Part shown: positions 52,026-60,645 of the stretch, piece by piece
Numbering within the stretch: the first letter of the stretch is position 1
Layout of the letters: each line of letters opens with the position of its first letter
Assembly (NCBI GenBank): GCA_964533735.1
Contig: CAZHMD010000006.1
Span: forward strand, 1 to 64,000
Source of the DNA: UBA6107 sp964533735
GTDB lineage: Bacteria > Chloroflexota > Anaerolineae > Anaerolineales > Anaerolineaceae
Reading direction: 5' to 3'
Length of the DNA: 64,000 nt
Position numbers and translations under genes: made by a program
Notes under the pieces: generated by a model
What the model saw: only the letters and a program-made list of their open reading frames with translations
Databases searched by the model: none
What the model was told of the DNA's origin: nothing

Positions 52026-52056
52026 AGTATAAACTATGACGTAACGTTAATGTCAA
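52026..52056 (-). promoter_or_regulatory. MerR-type promoter with 19-base spacer
   Basis: On the minus strand TTGACA (52056-52051) and TATACT (52031-52026) are 19 bases apart, the longer spacing seen at promoters that MerR proteins activate by twisting DNA. The spacer holds an imperfect dyad (TGAC ... GTCA with AACGTT at the centre). The MerR gene starts 6 bases downstream of the -10. Confidence 0.8.
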
Positions 52057-52168
52057 TAGGGATTATAAAAAATAATAGATTAGGATTATCAGAACAAGCG
52101 GTGATAATCCAACCGTTGGTGCCAGGGAACATACATCTTAATATTGTAAGAAGATTCCAGCCATTCAG

Positions 52169-53482
52169 TTATTTGGTTAGCAGATTCCCGCGCCCAACTC
52201 CCATGTAAGTAAATCCCAATTCCTGCAAAACGTCTGAATCCCAAAGATTGCGGCCATCCAGGATGACGGGTTGTTTCATCAGCATTTTTATTTTCGTAAA
52301 ATCGAGTTGTTTGAATTCGTTCCATTCTGTAGCCAACACTAATGCGTCTGCTTTTTCCGCTACCTGGTAAGGGTTCTCACACAGAACGACGCTTTTCAAT
52401 GTCCGGGCTGCGTTTTCCATTGCCTGCGGATCATAAGCCCTGATATGAGCCCCTTCGTTTTGCAGCAGATGAATGATCTCAATCGCAGCGGCATCACGAA
52501 TGTCATCCGTATTGGGCTTAAACGACAGACCCAAAATGCCAATGGTTTTATCGTTGAGGGAATGAAGCGCTTTTCGCAGCTTCATGATGGCTCTACGGCG
52601 TTGATTGCGGTTTATCTCCATAACTGCCTGGAGCATTTGCGGTTGTGTGCCGTGCAGCACAGCCATGTGTTCAAGGGCTTTCACATCCTTGGGAAAGCAG
52701 GAACCACCCCAGCCGAGGCCGGCATCCAGGAAAGCGTGACCAATGCGTTTGTCATAGCCCATACCGAGGGCAACTTCGCGTACGTCAGCTCCCAACTCTT
52801 CACACATGTTTCCGATCTCATTAATAAAAGAAATTCTTGTAGCCAGGAAGGCATTACTGGCATATTTGATCATTTCAGCAGTGCGTAAATCAGTGGTCAT
52901 AATCGTGCAGCGCAATGGCTGATAGAGTGCTGCAACTCTGCCGGCAGCAGCCCGATCCTCAGACCCAAGGACCACCCGGTCGGGATTCATAAAGTCATTG
53001 ATGGCAGAACCTTCACGCAGGAACTCGGGATTGGAGACGACGGAAAAATCGAGCGGTTTGCCGGAACGGCGTTTTTGAATGACATCCGCCACCCAATCCC
53101 CTGTGCCCACCGGGACGGTTGATTTATTGATGACGAGGATGGGATGCTCCACCAGATCCGCAATTTTTTCAGCTGCCTGGCGAACATACTGCAGATCAGC
53201 TTCACCGTCATTTCCTGAAGGTGTTCCAACTGCGATAAAGGCATATTCAGCGCCGGCGAGGCTTTCTTCGTAATTCGTTGAGAAGATCAACCTGCCTGCT
53301 TGCACGTTCTGTTTTACCAGTTGTTCCAATCCGGGTTCATAGATCGGCATTACACCGTTAATTAAATTGGTGATTCGTGACGCGTCCACATCCAGGCAGG
53401 TTACCTGGTTGCCAAGGTCAGCAAAACAAGTACCTGTTACCAGTCCAACATAACCTGTTCCGACCACACAAATCTTGCTCAT
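52169..53482 (-). CDS. ugd: UDP-glucose 6-dehydrogenase
   Basis: It oxidises UDP-glucose to UDP-glucuronate for surface polysaccharides. ATG 53482 follows GGGAG and gives 437 residues; the longer upstream frame lacks a better start. The NAD site is ICVVGTGYVGLVTGTCFADL, the catalytic Cys is in GLGWGGSCFPKDVKAL near residue 260, and GLSFKPNTDDIRDAAAIEI begins the C-terminal domain. The related GDP-mannose and UDP-ManNAc dehydrogenases are alternatives, but the overall wording fits Ugd. It is divergent from folD. Confidence 0.93.
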   Translation of the reverse strand: MSKICVVGTGYVGLVTGTCFADLGNQVTCLDVDASRITNLINGVMPIYEPGLEQLVKQNVQAGRLIFSTNYEESLAGAEYAFIAVGTPSGNDGEADLQYVRQAAEKIADLVEHPILVINKSTVPVGTGDWVADVIQKRRSGKPLDFSVVSNPEFLREGSAINDFMNPDRVVLGSEDRAAAGRVAALYQPLRCTIMTTDLRTAEMIKYASNAFLATRISFINEIGNMCEELGADVREVALGMGYDKRIGHAFLDAGLGWGGSCFPKDVKALEHMAVLHGTQPQMLQAVMEINRNQRRRAIMKLRKALHSLNDKTIGILGLSFKPNTDDIRDAAAIEIIHLLQNEGAHIRAYDPQAMENAARTLKSVVLCENPYQVAEKADALVLATEWNEFKQLDFTKIKMLMKQPVILDGRNLWDSDVLQELGFTYMGVGRGNLLTK

Positions 53483-53558
53483 TATCACGCTCCCCGCAAT
53501 AGGAATAAATTCGATTAATTTTACCATGCTGAATTTAATTCCCGGTATTCATCCCCTG

Positions 53559-53564
53559 TATAAT
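53559..53564 (+). promoter_or_regulatory. Possible -10 box for folD
   Basis: TATAAT (53559-53564) directly after TG lies 33 bases before the folD start. No convincing -35 is seen at 16 to 18 bases. Confidence 0.45.
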
Positions 53565-53597
53565 GAGTATGAGTAATTATGATCAGGAGGAATTAAG

Positions 53598-54473
53598 ATG
53601 ACCGCGAAAATAATTGACGGTAAGGCGATCGCCGAAAAGATACGCGCTGATGTAACCGTTGAAGTACAGAAACGACTAAATAATGGTAGAAGCAAACCGG
53701 GGCTGGCAACCGTCCTGGTGGGGGAAAACCCGGCATCGCAGGTTTATGTGCGTTCTAAGCAAAAAGCCTGCGCAGATGCAGGCATCGCTTCATTTGGATT
53801 CGACTTGCCGGCAACAACTTCTCAGGAGGACCTGGAAAAGTTGATTAAAGAATTGAACGAGGATCCTAAAGTGAACGGGATTCTTGTGCAAATGCCTTTA
53901 CCTGCCGGTTTGGATGAGCAAAGGGTTCTGGCACAGATTTCGGTGGAAAAAGATGTAGATGGGTTCCATCCGATCAATATAGGGCGGTTGGCTCAAAAAG
54001 GGCGCGATCCATTATTTGTCCCGTGTACGCCTGCCGGCTGCATTTACCTGCTCGAACAGGAACTCACTTCTTTGGAGGGTGTAAACGCGGTCGTGTTAGG
54101 TCGGTCAAATATCGTTGGGATGCCGGTAGCGTTACTGCTCGTACGCGCCAATGCCACCGTTACCATTTGCCACTCACGCTCGCGCGACCTGCCCGGAATT
54201 GTTCGGCAGGCGGATGTGCTCGTGGCCGCGGTTGGAAAACCTGAAATGGTGCGCGGAAGCTGGATCAAACCCGGCGCGGTGATCATTGATGTTGGGATCA
54301 ACCGGGTCGAGGACAGCACAAAACAAAAAGGCTACAGGCTGGTTGGTGATGTGGCATACGATGAAGCAGCTGAAATCGCCGGGGCAATCACTCCAGTCCC
54401 GGGCGGGGTTGGTCCCATGACGATCGCCATGCTGATCAAGAATACGCTACGGGCGGCGGAATTGACCGATTAG
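53598..54473 (+). CDS. folD: Bifunctional methylene-THF dehydrogenase / methenyl-THF cyclohydrolase
   Basis: FolD links 5,10-methylene-, methenyl- and 10-formyl-tetrahydrofolate. The 291-residue product has LATVLVGENPASQVYVRSKQ with the catalytic Lys region near residue 50, VNGILVQMPLPAGLDEQRVL, the NADP-site stretch AVVLGRSNIVGMPVALLL and the C-terminal TPVPGGVGPMTIAMLIKNT. AGGAGG precedes ATG 53598. It lies 108 bases upstream of the purine cluster, with a terminator-like hairpin between. Confidence 0.97.
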   Translation: MTAKIIDGKAIAEKIRADVTVEVQKRLNNGRSKPGLATVLVGENPASQVYVRSKQKACADAGIASFGFDLPATTSQEDLEKLIKELNEDPKVNGILVQMPLPAGLDEQRVLAQISVEKDVDGFHPINIGRLAQKGRDPLFVPCTPAGCIYLLEQELTSLEGVNAVVLGRSNIVGMPVALLLVRANATVTICHSRSRDLPGIVRQADVLVAAVGKPEMVRGSWIKPGAVIIDVGINRVEDSTKQKGYRLVGDVAYDEAAEIAGAITPVPGGVGPMTIAMLIKNTLRAAELTD

Positions 54474-54482
54474 TTTTCAATC

Positions 54483-54545
54483 TTGTCAGACAATTGACAT
54501 TTACCCACTAATTCGGTAAACTAAGAGCGTGAAGTTGTCAGACAA
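54483..54545 (+). promoter_or_regulatory. Promoter flanked by two perfect 11-bp palindromes
   Basis: TTGACA (54494-54499) and TAAACT (54517-54522) are 17 bases apart and lie upstream of the 8-oxoguanine deaminase gene. TTGTCAGACAA occurs at 54483-54493, touching the -35, and again at 54535-54545, just past the expected start site; the centres are 52 bases apart, close to five helical turns. Its GT-N3-AC core matches GntR-family operators, and a GntR regulator is encoded in the same cluster (57819-58589). Confidence 0.65.
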
Positions 54546-54564
54546 ACTTCTACGCTCTTTTTTT
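54524..54564 (+). terminator. Terminator-like hairpin behind folD
   Basis: AGAGCGT (54524-54530) pairs with ACGCTCT (54552-54558), continued by AAGTT/AACTT, and a run of T follows (54558-54564). It can end the folD transcript. It overlaps the start region of the next promoter and holds the second copy of the palindrome in its loop. Confidence 0.75.
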
Positions 54565-54581
54565 AACCAAACTGGTGACAC

Positions 54582-55964
54582 ATGTCCACACTTCTTATAA
54601 AGCATGCTGATTTGTTGGTGACCATGGATGACCTCCGCCGTGAGATTGTGGATGGCGGTTTTTTTGTTAAGAATGGGTTTATTGAACAGGTTGGACCCAC
54701 TAAAGAACTTCCCCAGCACGCGGATGAAATCATTGACGCTACAGGACACATTGTGTTGCCGGGTCTGGTTAACACGCACCACCATTTTTACCAGACGCTT
54801 ACCAGGGCTGTGCCTGCTGCGCAGAATGCCAATCTCTTCAATTGGTTAAAAACACTCTACCCGATATGGGCTCGAATGACGCCCGAAGACATCCGTATTT
54901 CCACACAAACCGCCCTGGCTGAATTAGCCCTCTCAGGCTGCACGACAGCCTCAGACCACCTTTATCTATTCCCAAATGGTTCTTCACTGGATGATGAGAT
55001 CGAGGCATCTCGGGTAGTTGGCATACGCTTGCATGCCTCAAGGGGATCCATGAGCCTGGGGGAAAGCAAAGGAGGTCTGCCGCCTGATAGCGTGGTGGAT
55101 ACTGAAGAGAACATCCTGGCAGATAGCGAACGGTTGATCAATAAGTATCACCAGACGGAACCTGGGGCGATGATCCAGATTGTTCTAGCCCCGTGCTCAC
55201 CCTTCAGTGTGACTGGTGAGCTGATGAAACAAAGTGCAAGTCTTGCCCGACGTTACGGAGTGCATCTTCACACGCATCTGGCTGAAACCCAGGATGAAGA
55301 GGAGTTCTGCCTGCAAAAATTTGGATTCCGTCCGGTGGCTTACATGCAGTCAGTGGATTGGGTGGGGCAGGATGTGTGGTTTGCTCATTCGGTGCATGTT
55401 GCACAAGCCGAGATTGAAGTTTACGCCAGGGAGGGATGCGGTGTGGCGCACTGTCCATCTTCCAATATGCGGCTGGCTTCAGGGATCGCACCTCTGCGAC
55501 AATTCATCAAGGCTGGTGTAAAAGTCGGCCTGGGTGTGGATGGTTCTGCCAGTAATGATGGCTCCCAGATGCTTGCCGAAGTACGCCAGGCGATGCTGCT
55601 GGCACGTCTTAAAGCCGGACTGGATGGCGCATCGCTCTCCTCAACAGACAGCGAGATCCTCACTGCACGGCAGGCACTGGAACTAGGCACTCGCGGCGGT
55701 GCTTCCGTGCTAGGACGCAAAGATATCGGTTCTCTTGAGATTGGCAAATGTGCTGATTTCATTGGATTCAGATTGAATAAACTAGAGTATACAGGTGCAT
55801 TGCACGATCCGGTTGCAGCGCTGGTCTTCTGCCAGTCTACTGGAGTAGATTTTAATTTTGTTCATGGAAAACCAGTTGTAAAAGAAGGTCAATTGATTGG
55901 ATTGGACCTGCCTGTACACATTGAGAGGCATAATAATGCTTCCCGAAGATTATTGGTTTCTTAA
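54582..55964 (+). CDS. 8-oxoguanine deaminase (amidohydrolase family)
   Basis: It should deaminate 8-oxoguanine to urate, or a closely related purine. The 460-residue product is an amidohydrolase with metal ligands in NTHHHFYQTLTRAVPAAQNA (near residue 65), HTHLAETQDE (His, Glu), AHSVHV and GVDGSASND. The wording of NLFNWLKTLYPIWARMTPED resembles characterised 8-oxoguanine deaminases more than guanine deaminases or SsnA, which are the alternatives. No strong ribosome-binding site precedes ATG 54582. First gene of the purine/carbamoyl cluster and the one with the palindrome-flanked promoter. Confidence 0.85.
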   Translation: MSTLLIKHADLLVTMDDLRREIVDGGFFVKNGFIEQVGPTKELPQHADEIIDATGHIVLPGLVNTHHHFYQTLTRAVPAAQNANLFNWLKTLYPIWARMTPEDIRISTQTALAELALSGCTTASDHLYLFPNGSSLDDEIEASRVVGIRLHASRGSMSLGESKGGLPPDSVVDTEENILADSERLINKYHQTEPGAMIQIVLAPCSPFSVTGELMKQSASLARRYGVHLHTHLAETQDEEEFCLQKFGFRPVAYMQSVDWVGQDVWFAHSVHVAQAEIEVYAREGCGVAHCPSSNMRLASGIAPLRQFIKAGVKVGLGVDGSASNDGSQMLAEVRQAMLLARLKAGLDGASLSSTDSEILTARQALELGTRGGASVLGRKDIGSLEIGKCADFIGFRLNKLEYTGALHDPVAALVFCQSTGVDFNFVHGKPVVKEGQLIGLDLPVHIERHNNASRRLLVS

Positions 55965-55996
55965 GTAAAGTTACTGGCTCACAAAAGGCGAAAAAA

Positions 55997-57802
55997 ATGG
56001 GAATGGACACTTTCTGGTTACAAAATGCGCGTGAACTGGTGGACTGCGCGATGGGACGTATTCCCGCATATTTGGTCATCAAAAATGGCAAGTGGGTATG
56101 TGTACAAACCGGAGAGATTATCCCTAATACCGATATCGCCATCCGCGGCGGCAGGATTGCCTTTGTGGGTGAAAACGCTGACCATACCATCGGTGGGCAA
56201 ACTAAAGTAATAGATGCCAAGGATAAATTTCTTGTCCCCGGTTTACTCGATGCCCACATGCATGTGGAATCAGGTATGGTGACTGTGACAGAATTCGTGC
56301 GCGCAGTCGTTCCACATGGAACCACGGGTATGTTCATTGACCCGCATGAGATTGCCAATGTATTTGGACTTCGCGGCGTACGGTTGATGGTTGACGATGC
56401 TGCAGTCCAACCCATCCATGTTTTTGTGCAAATGCCATCCTGTGTCCCTTCGGCTCCAGGTCTTGAGACGCCAGGAGCTGTGCTGGGTCCAAGTGAGGTG
56501 GCTGAGGCAATGACCTGGCCGGGAATCATCGGTTTGGGTGAGATGATGAATTTTCCTGCGGTTGCCAGCGGGGATGATAAAGTTCACGCTGAGATGACTG
56601 CCACACGCAATGCCCGCAAGGTTATCGGGGGGCATTACGCATCCCCGGATTTAGGCTTGCCCTTCGCGGGATACGTGGCAGGCGGTCCGCAGGATGACCA
56701 TGAAGGAACCCGGGTGGAAGATGCCATTGCCCGCGCACGTCAGGGTATGAAGGTGATGATGCGTTACGGTTCTGCCTGGCAGGACGTGGCTAGCCAGGTA
56801 AAAGCAATTACTGAAAATGGACTGTCATCACGAAGCTTTTTATTATGTACGGATGATTCACAGGCTGAAACGATCCACCGTGAAGGGCACATGGATAGGG
56901 TTATCCGCCATGCCGTTCAGGAGGGTCTGGATCCAGTGACAGCCATCCAGATGGCGACGATCAACACTGCCGAGTATTTTGGTGTCTCACGCGAGATCGG
57001 ACTGATCGCTCCCGGACGGTATGCGGATATTGTTTTGGTAAATGATCTGGCGTCGTTTGATATTGATTATGTTTATTCTCGCGGTAAGGAAGTCGCTGAA
57101 GCTGGAAAATTACTGGTGGATCTACCGCATATTGAATACCCTGCCTGGGCGCGTCAATCCATTCACTTACGCCAACCCCTGGAAGTTTCGGATTTTTCCA
57201 TTCCTGCGGGAAAGGATAAAGAGGTTATCGTAAATGTAATTGGAGTCATCGAAAATCAGGCACCAACGCGCCACCTTCGGATCCCCATGAAGACCATTGA
57301 TGGTGAGGTCAGGCAGGATTTGTCTGCAGACCTGGCAAAAATTGCCATGATAGAACGGCATCACTCTACTGGAAGGGTGCAGACAGTAATGGTGCAAGGC
57401 TTTGGTTTCAATGTTCCCTGTGCGGTTGGCACCACGGTGGCACACGATTGCCACCAGATGATCGTGGTAGGGACTACAGATGAGGACATGGTCTTTGCAG
57501 CCAATGAATTGGCAAGGTTTGGCGGCGGGCAGGTCGTCGTCAGCCATGGGAAGGTACTTGGCAAGATTGAGCTACCTGTGGCAGGATTACTATCCAATGA
57601 ATCTGCAGAAAATGTGGCTGCGCAAGCCCAAACAGTTTTGGAAGGATTCAAACAGTGTGGATGTAATTTGAATAACCCGAATATGCAATTGAGTTTACTA
57701 GGACTGGCAGTAATACCAGAATTGCGTATAACAGACCTTGGACTGGTGGATGTCAACCGCTTTGACTTCATTCCAGTAACTGAACCCGTTAAGGGTAAGT
57801 GA
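55997..57802 (+). CDS. ade: Adenine deaminase
   Basis: It converts adenine to hypoxanthine and ammonia. The 601-residue product has the metal motif DAHMHVESGM near residue 86, DPHEIANVFGLRGVRLM near 115, IGLGEMMNFPAV near 180 and the C-terminal half with HHSTGRVQTVMVQGFG and GTTVAHDCHQMIVVG, the plan of the bacterial Ade family. It follows the deaminase gene by 32 bases and precedes the GntR gene by 16, so the three likely share a transcript. Confidence 0.95.
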   Translation: MGMDTFWLQNARELVDCAMGRIPAYLVIKNGKWVCVQTGEIIPNTDIAIRGGRIAFVGENADHTIGGQTKVIDAKDKFLVPGLLDAHMHVESGMVTVTEFVRAVVPHGTTGMFIDPHEIANVFGLRGVRLMVDDAAVQPIHVFVQMPSCVPSAPGLETPGAVLGPSEVAEAMTWPGIIGLGEMMNFPAVASGDDKVHAEMTATRNARKVIGGHYASPDLGLPFAGYVAGGPQDDHEGTRVEDAIARARQGMKVMMRYGSAWQDVASQVKAITENGLSSRSFLLCTDDSQAETIHREGHMDRVIRHAVQEGLDPVTAIQMATINTAEYFGVSREIGLIAPGRYADIVLVNDLASFDIDYVYSRGKEVAEAGKLLVDLPHIEYPAWARQSIHLRQPLEVSDFSIPAGKDKEVIVNVIGVIENQAPTRHLRIPMKTIDGEVRQDLSADLAKIAMIERHHSTGRVQTVMVQGFGFNVPCAVGTTVAHDCHQMIVVGTTDEDMVFAANELARFGGGQVVVSHGKVLGKIELPVAGLLSNESAENVAAQAQTVLEGFKQCGCNLNNPNMQLSLLGLAVIPELRITDLGLVDVNRFDFIPVTEPVKGK

Positions 57803-57818
57803 AAAACAGGATTTAAGG

Positions 57819-58589
57819 ATGGATAGACCAGTGATAGAAAAACAGAACAAACACCCATTTCAGCGGCTTCAGGTGCAATTGGCTGAGTTGATCAACTCAA
57901 CCCCACCGGGAAACAGGCTGCCTGCTGAACCTGAATTGGCAAAAATATTGGGGGTTTCACGGGCAACACTGCGCGAAGGGATGCGCACCTTTGAAGGACA
58001 AGGATTGATCCGCCGCCGACAGGGCGTAGGGACTTTTGTTGTTCCTCAATCCAAGGTAATCGAAGCAGGATTGGAAGTACTCGAAAGTATTGAACGACGT
58101 GCAAACCGTATCGGTTTAAAAGTCTCGATGGGAGCTTTGGAGGTTAAAGAGATCCTGGCTCAAATGGATGAGGCAGAAAAATTACAGGTCGATGAAGGCA
58201 CCCGCTTGATCAGTATTTCCAGGGTTATTTACACCGACAATCGGCCTGTGGCATTTCTCAAGGATATACTTCCACCAGGAGCGCTCACCGAAGAAGATCT
58301 TCAGAAAGGATTTACAGGTTCAGTTTTGGATTTTCTGTTGAATAAGAACAAAATCCGTTTGGATAAATCCTTTACTGATATTCAAGCAGTGGCGGCCACA
58401 TCGCCAATTGCCAAAAAACTGGAAATACAACGAGGGGATGTTCTTTTGATGTTTTCGGCGCGATTATATAGTGAAGCTGGAAAGATCATTGATTTTTCAA
58501 ACAGTTATTTTTTGCCCGGTTATTTTCGATTTCATGTTGTCAGGCGCGTAGCAAATAACGAATATCAATTTAACGAAACAGGCGAATAG
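57819..58589 (+). CDS. GntR/HutC-family regulator with UTRA domain
   Basis: The 256-residue product has a GntR winged helix at residues 10-75 (NRLPAEPELAKILGVSRATL, GLIRRRQGVGTFVV) and a UTRA-type effector domain from about 95 (ISISRVIYTDNRPVAFLKDI). Such proteins usually repress nearby catabolic genes and release DNA when they bind a pathway metabolite. The palindromes at 54483 and 54535 have a GT-N3-AC core and are the best operator candidates. Effector unknown; a purine or ureide is likely. Confidence 0.9.
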   Translation: MDRPVIEKQNKHPFQRLQVQLAELINSTPPGNRLPAEPELAKILGVSRATLREGMRTFEGQGLIRRRQGVGTFVVPQSKVIEAGLEVLESIERRANRIGLKVSMGALEVKEILAQMDEAEKLQVDEGTRLISISRVIYTDNRPVAFLKDILPPGALTEEDLQKGFTGSVLDFLLNKNKIRLDKSFTDIQAVAATSPIAKKLEIQRGDVLLMFSARLYSEAGKIIDFSNSYFLPGYFRFHVVRRVANNEYQFNETGE

Positions 58590-58660
58590 GAGGATTTAAA
58601 AGTAAACCTTACTTGATTAAAAATCGGTAATTTGAATGCAATTTATCTTAGGAGGATAAA

Positions 58661-59611
58661 ATGCGCAGTTTTGCTGGAAGAGACATACTTTCACTAAAAG
58701 AATTCGAAAGAGAAGAATTTTTTCACGTTTTTGAAGTGGCAGATGAATTGGCTCCAATCGCAAAAAGCCGAAGGAATTCTGATTTGTTGGCTGAGAAGAC
58801 CCTGGTAACTGCTTTTTATCAACCGAGCACCCGTACACGGCTGGCGCACGAAGCAGCCATGCACCGTCTCGGCGGTCATGTCACCGGATTTTCTGACGCA
58901 AAAATGACACGTGCAGGTGATTTTTACCAGGAATCCATTAAAGACACAGTTAAGATGCTGGAATACTATGGCGATGTGATTGTCATGCGCCACTTTCAGC
59001 AAGGCGCTCCTCACGAGGCTGCCAAGTGGGCTTCGATTCCCATTATCAACGGCGGCGATGGCTGGGGTGAACATCCTACACAGATCCTCACCGATCTGTA
59101 TACAGTTCTGACTGAAAAGGGACGAATCGATGGATTGAATTGGCTGGCAGTCGGTGATATGCGCATGCGCACGATGCATTCACTTGGATACGCACTCTCT
59201 CAATTTGATTGCCCGATCACCTTTGTTTCACCGCCGGATATGTCCCCGACGAAGGAATTCAAAGCGGAATTAACACAGTATGGGGTAAACTTCAGCGAAG
59301 CTGAACATGTAGAACAAGCCATCGCTAAAGCAGATGTTATACTGGTCGAGCCCGTTGTGCAACCGGATTACACCAAATCCAGGCAGGAAGTCTCAGAACA
59401 CGGACTGACCCCTGCAAATTACAAGATCACCCGTGAACTGTTGACCAAGAAGGCAAAATCTGATGCCATCCTGTTACACTCACTGCCCCGAATGGACGAA
59501 ATTCCAACCGATGTGGATATCACACGATGGTCCCGATACTGGCAGGAAGCCTTCAACGGCGTTGTCATGCGAATGGCACTGCTGGCGCTCGTGCTTGGAA
59601 AGATGGAATAA
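58661..59611 (+). CDS. ATCase-like carbamoyltransferase with altered substrate site
   Basis: The 316-residue product has the aspartate carbamoyltransferase plan: carbamoyl-phosphate motif STRTR (56-60), VMRH (108-111), GDGWGEHPTQ (132-141), VGDMRMRTMHSL and LHSLPRMDEI. By hand alignment with E. coli PyrB, the active-site Lys84 (KGETLADT) is replaced by a Tyr/Gln pair (YQESIKDT, residue 89 onward), and the aspartate-binding Arg229 (TRVQ) is missing (EPVVQ). Carbamoyl-phosphate binding is kept but aspartate binding is doubtful. With a second carbamoyltransferase and carbamate kinase following, a catabolic role on a ureido compound is inferred. AGGAGG lies 7 bases before ATG 58661. Confidence 0.85.
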   Translation: MRSFAGRDILSLKEFEREEFFHVFEVADELAPIAKSRRNSDLLAEKTLVTAFYQPSTRTRLAHEAAMHRLGGHVTGFSDAKMTRAGDFYQESIKDTVKMLEYYGDVIVMRHFQQGAPHEAAKWASIPIINGGDGWGEHPTQILTDLYTVLTEKGRIDGLNWLAVGDMRMRTMHSLGYALSQFDCPITFVSPPDMSPTKEFKAELTQYGVNFSEAEHVEQAIAKADVILVEPVVQPDYTKSRQEVSEHGLTPANYKITRELLTKKAKSDAILLHSLPRMDEIPTDVDITRWSRYWQEAFNGVVMRMALLALVLGKME

Positions 59612-59630
59612 TTTTTAAAAAGGAGTTGAT

Positions 59631-60608
59631 ATGCAAACATTTTTACACGGTCGTGATTTAATCGGCGATCTTGACTTCTCAAAAGAGGAAGTCGAGACTG
59701 TTCTGGATGTCGCGTTTGATCTGAAACGGAAACGCGCGTTAACAGAACTTACCCCCTACCTGCGGGATAAAGTTTTGGCTATGCTGTTCTTTTTCAGCAG
59801 CACCCGCACACGCGGTTCATTTGAAGCAGGCATGGCTCACCTTGGCGGACATGCAGCCTTCATTGAATCCCGAACCACTCAAATTTCCCACGGTGATACA
59901 CCCAAGGAGATCGGCGAGATATTTGGACGCTATTTCGATGGGATAGCCATCCGGCATGTTGATTGGAAAATCGGCAATGGGTATATGAACGAAGTGGCAA
60001 AAGCTTCCCGCGTACCAGTATTAAATATGCAGTGCGATGTCTATCACCCCTTCCAGTGCCTGGCTGATCTGATGACGATAATGGAAAAGAAGGGCAGAGA
60101 CTTGCGCAAAAAAAAGATGGTGGTCTCGTGGGCTTATGCAGCTTCCTACCAGAAACCCATCTCTGTTCCGCAATCCCTGGTCCTGCAAATGCCGCGCTTT
60201 GGTATGGATATCGTGCTGGCGCATCCCCCAGAATTTAAATTGATGCCCGAAATCATGGACTCCGCGTATGAACAAGCGCGAAAATTTGGCGTGGGTTTTG
60301 ATGTTGTGGAAGACATGGACGAAGGCTTCAAGGATGCAGATGTGGTTTATGCCAAATCCTGGGGTGCATTAGTTCACACATCAGATGCAGAAGAAGGCGC
60401 TAAGATCATCAAGAAATATGAAAGTTGGATCACTGATGAACGCCGAATGAAGTTAGCCAAACCGGACGCGATCTATATGCACCCGTTGCCAGCAGACCGG
60501 AACATTGAAGTGACTGATGGTGTAATGGATGGGCCGCAATCCGTTGTTTATGACGAAGCTGAAAACCGCATGCACGTTCAGGAAGCCGTAATGGCTTTGA
60601 CAATGTAA
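59631..60608 (+). CDS. YgeW/acetylornithine-type carbamoyltransferase
   Basis: The 325-residue product has STRTR at residues 57-61, IRHVDWK, YHPFQCLADL and a C-terminal EAENRMHVQEAVMAL like ornithine-type enzymes. DVVYAKSWGAL and KPISVPQS with MPRFGMDIVLAHPPEF match the subgroup containing N-acetylornithine transcarbamylase and YgeW. The usual HCLP is HPLP, so the ornithine-contacting Cys is absent. YgeW belongs to gene sets for anaerobic purine/urate breakdown. It starts 19 bases after the ATCase-like gene behind AAGGAG and probably frees carbamoyl phosphate from a ureido intermediate; the substrate is not known. Confidence 0.85.
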   Translation: MQTFLHGRDLIGDLDFSKEEVETVLDVAFDLKRKRALTELTPYLRDKVLAMLFFFSSTRTRGSFEAGMAHLGGHAAFIESRTTQISHGDTPKEIGEIFGRYFDGIAIRHVDWKIGNGYMNEVAKASRVPVLNMQCDVYHPFQCLADLMTIMEKKGRDLRKKKMVVSWAYAASYQKPISVPQSLVLQMPRFGMDIVLAHPPEFKLMPEIMDSAYEQARKFGVGFDVVEDMDEGFKDADVVYAKSWGALVHTSDAEEGAKIIKKYESWITDERRMKLAKPDAIYMHPLPADRNIEVTDGVMDGPQSVVYDEAENRMHVQEAVMALTM

Positions 60609-60645
60609 CAAACAAAATTTTAAAACTGAAAGAGGAAAAAAAGAA

